DNA of 64,000 nucleotides, taken from positions 704,808 through 768,807 of the forward strand of contig NW_022985067.1 in the NCBI RefSeq assembly GCF_010015585.1. Reading direction: 5' to 3'. The notes beneath the pieces are model-generated. The model was not told the origin of the DNA. It saw only the letters and a list, made by a program, of their open reading frames with translations, and made no database searches. Both the position numbers and the translations under genes were made by a program. Below are positions 59,321-64,000 of the stretch, piece after piece. Source of the DNA: Eremomyces bilateralis CBS 781.70. Its lineage: Eukaryota > Ascomycota > Dothideomycetes > Eremomycetales > Eremomycetaceae. The stretch's first letter is position 1, and every line of letters starts with the position of its first letter.

Positions 59321-59931
59321 CTCTCCATGTATGCAGATTGTAGATGTCAATGATCTTGTCCCTCGATCTAACATCACAGGGCCTCGATTCAGCCGGTGGT
59401 GTCGCTCATACGAAAGAAGTTAGTGGAAACATGTCTATTCAAAAAGCGAAAATGGATGGATCGATTCAAATACCCGAAAGAAATAGATGAAGTCAAAAAA
59501 ACCACATCAACCGATCGTAGCCATTGTGAAGTGTTTGGTATCAACAACATCTAATGGCGTTGAAGTAGAGAGCGAGATTGACGCCTTGACGCCTTGACGC
59601 CTTAAAACATTCCGCTGCCGACATCCCTGCATTCGACATTTCTGATTCACTTCAAACTGGTCCATCTTCCAAGTTCATCTTCCTGTACCTTGACTTTCTT
59701 CAAACCCTCGTTTCCCTCATTCATTTTCTTGTAAGGACATACTGGGGTCGGAGGGTCCATAAAGCCACCGATCTAACCCGAGGTCGTACACATTGCTGCT
59801 TGAACAATCCCCAACGCCGCGTCTTTGCGACGCGCTCATGCGACGACCCCCATCGCGCATCCACAATCTCCATCCGGACCACCGAAGCGTAAATAGGTTC
59901 GAAAGCGCGAAGTCACGCGCTTTTCGAGATC
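59321..59931. other. Upstream region of the SNF5-like gene
   Basis: About 0.6 kb. Three tandem copies of GACGCCTT(G) occur at about 59580-59604. The 100 bases before the ATG at 59932 are probably leader. No coding region supported. Confidence 0.4.
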
Positions 59932-61933
59932 ATGACCGCCACCATGCAGTCCAAGATGCACCCGCCGCAGTCGTTCATGTCCAGCTATGCCCCGCGGCTC
60001 CGGAAGTATGCGAACCCGCTCATCACGCCCGTCATTCCGCAAGCGCAGCTCTCGACGCCGCGTACCACGAAGCGGGGGACGATGGCGGTCAATTATGCGG
60101 AGGATGGATTTGACGACACCGACTTTGACGACGGCGAAGGGCCGCGAAGACCGACGGGGCTGCGAAGTTTGAGGCGGGATGATTCGTTGGCGGATCGAGA
60201 GAAGTTTACCCAGCTGGGGAAGGAACTGAGTGCGCCGGTGGAAGTGCAAGGGATTTGGAGGGATTGGATGGGGAAGCCAAAAAGACAGTTGTAAGTGGAG
60301 ATCGTGGCATCGAAGTGATGGGAGACAGATGCTAATGTTTGGTTGCGCGAAGAACGGAGAGACAACTGGAAATCCAATCAGTCCTTCCACTCAACCTTAT
60401 CCCCATCCGAATTGACCTCGACATCACTCCCTTTCGGCCGGAACCTGCTCTGCCGATGCCTGTCAATGCTAAAGACTTCGGGATTGACGACGCCCACCCT
60501 GCTTACAAGCAACAAGAACCGACACCAACCTTCAGACTCAAGGACACCTTTTTATGGAATCTGCACGAGGCATTGATGACCCCCGACTACTTCGCGAAGA
60601 TCTTCGTCGACGAGTTGGACCTCCCCAATGAGCGAAAACCAGCTCTCATCATGCAAATTGCGAATCAGATCCGCCAGCAACTCGAGGAATATGCTGGCGT
60701 TGCGATGCATCCTCTTTTCCACTCCACCGCCCCTTCAGCGCCTTCTGAGGCGCCTGAATCGGCAAAGCCTAGCATACTTGGACCTGCATCAGCACCTCGT
60801 TCTCGCGATCAATCCTCAACCCCTGCCCGTGTTTCCACCCCACTCACTTTCTCTACCCCCCTCCCCTTCTCCAACGGCTTTCATGCCTCCTCACCTGCCA
60901 GGACTCCTTCCACTCTATCTGCTCTTCCTCCCGCTCCGGTCCCTGTAACATCAACCACCAGCGGAACCATCGCCGCCACGGCCACACCGCTTCCCGACGA
61001 AGATGTTCACAATCCTGATGACACCTACCGGTGCATCATCAATCTCAACATCAACCTGATGAACCGGTTGTACCAAGACAAATTCGAGTGGTCACTACTC
61101 CACCCCCCTGGGTTTGCGGAACATTTTGCCAAGCAGACCTGCGCGGACGTAGGCCTTTCCGGCGAATGGGTACCGGCCATGACACACGCTCTCTACGAAG
61201 CGGTTCTCCGGCTGAAAAAGGAGGCGTGTGAGAACGGCGGACTAGTAGGCTACGGGGAGATCGAAAACGATGCTGCGGAAGGCGCAGAGTCCGGCTGGCG
61301 ATACGAGCCGGAGCACCTATGCGATGAGTGGGAGCCGAAAGTGGAGATTCTGTCAAAAGAGGAGATCGAGAAGCGCGAAGGCGATCGAGAGCGACAGATT
61401 CGCCGGATCAGAAGAGAGACAGCACGGTTCTCGAGCACGTCGAACATGAATGTGGTTGGTGGGATGGCGGTACCGCAGGGAGACTACTTTGCGAACCCGG
61501 AGGCGACCGAGCAGCCTATGGGTCGGGGCGAGCGCAGTAAGAAGAAAAGAAGGTTTAGAAGCATAAGTCCGACCGGTAGGGAGACGCCGGAGGTGGCAGG
61601 GTCGGGGTATGGTGGAGGAGCAGGAGGTTTGGCCGAATGGTGAGTACTGCCTAGTCATCTAACTTTGACCGGAAACTAACAAGGTCTAATAGGGAGCGAC
61701 AAAACTGGCGATGCTCGCATTGCTTGGTTTGGGGCTCCGCTGTCTGGGCCGTGCGAGATGGACCGAATGGACCAAGGGTGAGGATTATTCCAACGAATTC
61801 TACATGAGGACTAGCTAACCGTTCACTCAAGAGTCTCTGCAACAATTGCGGATTCCTATACGAGCGCGACAAGAAGCTTCCGACGTGGTCACACCACTTA
61901 TTCATCAACGACCGAGCATTCGGCACGCGATGA
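59932..61933 (+). CDS. SNF5: SNF5/SFH1 (SMARCB1/INI1) chromatin-remodelling subunit with GATA-type zinc finger
   Basis: Four exons: 59932-60290, 60353-61639, 61693-61777, 61832-61933; 610 residues. The SNF5 domain starts near residue 125 with LEIQSVLPLNLIPIRIDLDI and shows both imperfect repeats. Repeat 1 has FLWNLHEALMTPDYFAKIFVDELDLP and repeat 2 has INLNINLMNRLYQDKFEWSLLHPPGFAEHFAKQTCADVGL. Between them is a Ser/Pro/Thr-rich linker. The C-terminus holds a Cys4 finger, WRCSHC...SLCNNCGFLYERDKKLP, spread over the last three exons. It resembles GATA fingers and is typical of filamentous-fungal SNF5/Sfh1. The protein is a core subunit of SWI/SNF or RSC. Which of the two complexes it serves is not decided by sequence alone. 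Confidence 0.92.
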
Positions 61934-62427
61934 GTGGTTGTTTCACGTCGTGGCATCTCCCTTTTATCTTTTTCGGGTGTTCATCTGCTGGCTCTGTGAG
62001 GTTGCCGGCTGGCAACATAGCATTGAGGGGGCGTATGGGGATTTGTATTGGAGTTTCAGGCCATGTAAGACCGAGAAGGGTTCCTCTGTTCGGTTGAGAG
62101 GGCAATGCCGTAGCGCGGTGGTCAAGAGGGCTACAGGGTCTAAGTCGGAATGACCAACACCGTCTATATAATAGTAGCCTAGGTGGCATTGTCCTCCCGG
62201 TGTCTGGACAAACAGGATCGCTCGAGGTAGTACGGTAATCTAATAGCATTTACCGAATTATTGTACAAGAACTTCGAAGCCCAAAATCCACAGCATTAAG
62301 CCCTCGCCACGTGCAACATTCCAAAAGAAAAGCCCATCAACACTCTAGACTGGGTATTTAGACAACTACTAGATTTTACTTGATCTGACTTTATCAACAA
62401 GATCGAAAGCGTTCCTCGATGGACTCT
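61934..62427. other. Intergenic region between convergent genes
   Basis: About 490 bases holding the 3' UTRs of the SNF5-like gene and the CFEM protein gene. No feature recognised. Confidence 0.4.
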
Positions 62428-63431
62428 TTACAACGCGGCAAACGCCAACACGGCAGCGGCAAACGCCGCAACCCCCCCCACGGCATTCTTCACCGCCTCA
62501 CCGGTGAACGCCGGCGGCTTCTGGCCAGTCGGCACCGGAGGACTCGCGGTCGGTTTGCTGGTCTTATTGCCGCCTACGCCCGAGGACGGCGACGACGGGG
62601 CCGCGGACGAGCTGGTTGGGGGCTTCGAGCCCGATGGGGTTGGCTTGGGAGGTCCACCGTGTCCAGCCGGGTGTTCGGGATTCGGCTTGGGAGGTCCCTC
62701 ATGCCCGGCCGGGTGCTCGGGATTCGGCTTGGGAGCTTCACCATGGCCGGCCGGGTGTTCGGGTTCGGGATTCGGCTTGGGGGCTCCGCCATGTCCGGCG
62801 TGCTCGGGCTCTGGGGATGCAGGCGCCGGGGAGGAAGGCGCTGCGGCTGCGGGCGCTGCGGATGCGGGAGCCGGGTTGGCAGCGGCGGGGGGTGCAGCGG
62901 CAGCCGGGCCGCTGGCGGGATCAAAAGTCACGGACCCCGTGGCGCCCCCCAGTTCGCCGTGATCCATTCCCTCGTGTGAGGCGTCAGTAGAACCGGTCGA
63001 GCCGGTCGAACCGACGGTGAGAGGGACGCCGAGGCTCGAACATAAGTCTTCCAGGGCCGTCTGGACAACTAGAAGACGTTAGCATGGCGATGCGTGTACC
63101 TTGGAGAGGTGAAGAGGGGCGCGGGAAGAGCGGAGGATTGGGGAGCGGGAGAGCAGAAAAAAACGTACGCGATTGCTCGGGAACAGAGCACTCAAGCTGG
63201 ATACACGGTTCGAGGGATTCGAGTATAGCGTCCTGCGACCTGCAATGGCATGCGAAATCTTCCGCACAGGCACTATTGGCCGAGAGGGCTGTTCCGATAC
63301 AACTTGCCTTGATCGCGTCAGTCGTGGAAGCTTGAAGGCAGAGAACTGTCACCTACAGCGCAATCCGGAACCTCCGGAGCCTGGGCATAGACGATAGATG
63401 CCAAGACGGCAACGGCTACGACGGTCTTCAT
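62428..63431 (-). CDS. GPI-anchored CFEM-domain cell-surface protein
   Basis: Three exons read leftwards: 63431-63357, 63307-63169, 63068-62428; 284 residues. A signal peptide (MKTVVAVAVLASIVYAQ) leads straight into one CFEM domain whose eight cysteines run VPDCAASC...CAEDFACHC...CIQLECSV...DLCSSLG. Intron 1 lies right after the first Cys, as in many fungal CFEM genes. A Pro/Ala/Gly/His-rich stalk with PAGHGGPPKPNP-type repeats follows. The C-terminus is hydrophobic (GGVAAFAAAVLAFAAL) after a small-residue patch, a GPI signal. CFEM surface proteins bind haem or have wall-stability and virulence roles. The stalk's many His residues are notable. The haem-ligand Asp position (EDFAC) is present, which suits haem binding but does not prove it. 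Confidence 0.9.
62640..62800 (-). repeat. In-frame tandem repeat in the CFEM stalk
   Basis: Four to five copies of a 36-42 bp unit encode EHPAGHGGPPKPNP-type repeats. Copies differ by a few substitutions and one two-codon insertion (EPEHP). All units keep the reading frame, so length changes would vary stalk length only. Confidence 0.82.
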
Positions 63432-64000
63432 GATGAATGATGGACGTCGAGAACAATAGCTAAGCGAGTGACAGATAGAAGCGTGAAGATTAGTTGAAGA
63501 TGGAATGGATAATGCAAAGAAACTCGCTTGCTCGTGACCGCTTGAGACTCAGCTGCTGACAGAAAAGAAGTGGGAAAGGGAGGGAAAGCCTATATAGCGA
63601 GGGCAGCAAGAATAATATTAATGTCATACGGGAGTCATTGCAATCTACAACGTAAAATCAAATTGGAGGCGAAGTAGCACACTCTCGCCGGAAATTACAC
63701 CCATCAGCATAGATGAGTTGTCTCCTTTGGCGTCCAAATAAACGGGCAGGACGATCAACCGCGACAGGGTACGCTGGACAATGATGGGGAGAAGATATTG
63801 ATTGTTCAAGGGGCGCGAGGCCAGCTCACGGCACAGGTCATGGTCATCGATGTCAGCCAAGCGGTCTCCTGGGATTTTCCGCTGCCATTGGGAGGATGGA
63901 GCCTTCCACACTTCCCGCTACGGTTCAGAAGCGACAACATTGTTGGAACGAAGGGCTCGATCGCTCCCACGGACTAGGAGACACGGGTTCAGAGATTGGA
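63432..64000. other. Upstream region of the CFEM gene and right edge
   Basis: The first 150 bases are the likely promoter and leader, with 'ctatatagc' at 63590-63598 as a TATA candidate. A minus-strand frame at 63645-63911 lacks an ATG and has no known domain. Confidence 0.4.

Noticed and set aside
1-64000. Secondary-metabolite cluster
   Set aside because: No polyketide synthase, NRPS, terpene synthase or P450 is present. The esterase, transporter and amidohydrolase are scattered among housekeeping genes.

Overview
This 64 kb window is nuclear DNA from a filamentous ascomycete, most likely a Eurotiomycete of the Aspergillus/Penicillium type. The evidence is the gene style: short introns of about 45-100 nt with GTAAGT-like donors and CTAAC-type branch sites, no operons, and intergenic gaps of 0.3-3.5 kb. 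It also rests on the gene set: a fungal dicer, a cutinase, a yapsin-like protease, a CFEM receptor, and a SNF5 protein with a GATA-type finger. I cannot name the species. About 23 protein genes, one intron-bearing tRNA gene and three damaged or fragmentary genes can be supported. Exon boundaries were worked out by hand from splice signals, reading phase and family resemblance. I see no transposon, virus-like element or CRISPR array.

Layout. 0.8-7.1 kb: mitoribosomal mS26-like gene; secreted But2-domain wall protein; HET-domain remnant; small secreted DUF7907-like protein. 7.6-17 kb: membrane-anchored polysaccharide deacetylase (-); methionine-permease-like transporter (+); dicer dcl1 (-). 17.3-25.1 kb: TAP42 (+), divergent from dcl1; cutinase (-); a 3.5 kb gene-poor gap; KTR/KRE2 mannosyltransferase (-). 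27.4-34.5 kb: CFEM receptor (+); HSL-type esterase (-); decapping activator PAT1 (+). 36.4-45.6 kb: GPI-anchored aspartic protease (+); cyanamide-hydratase-like HD protein (-); TYW2/TRM12 wybutosine enzyme (-); tRNA-Thr(CGU) (-); DENN-domain protein (-). 45.6-49.2 kb: a gap holding a decayed AIG2-like gene. 49.2-57.5 kb: ABCG half transporter (+), secreted amidohydrolase (+), BCD1 zf-HIT protein (+), four-TM protein (+), frame-broken APH-type kinase gene (-). 57.5-64 kb: an unresolved gene-like stretch, SNF5/SFH1 (+), CFEM GPI protein (-).

Themes. Several genes act at the cell surface or outside the cell: the But2 protein, deacetylase, cutinase, mannosyltransferase, both CFEM proteins, yapsin and amidohydrolase. 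A second group handles RNA: dcl1, PAT1, BCD1, TYW2 and the tRNA. These are mixed with unrelated housekeeping genes, and I see no secondary-metabolite cluster. I found no convincing undescribed system. The best leads are the signal-peptide-bearing amidohydrolase beside an ABCG transporter, the unassigned stretch at 58.3-59.3 kb, and the tandem-repeat stalks in two wall proteins.
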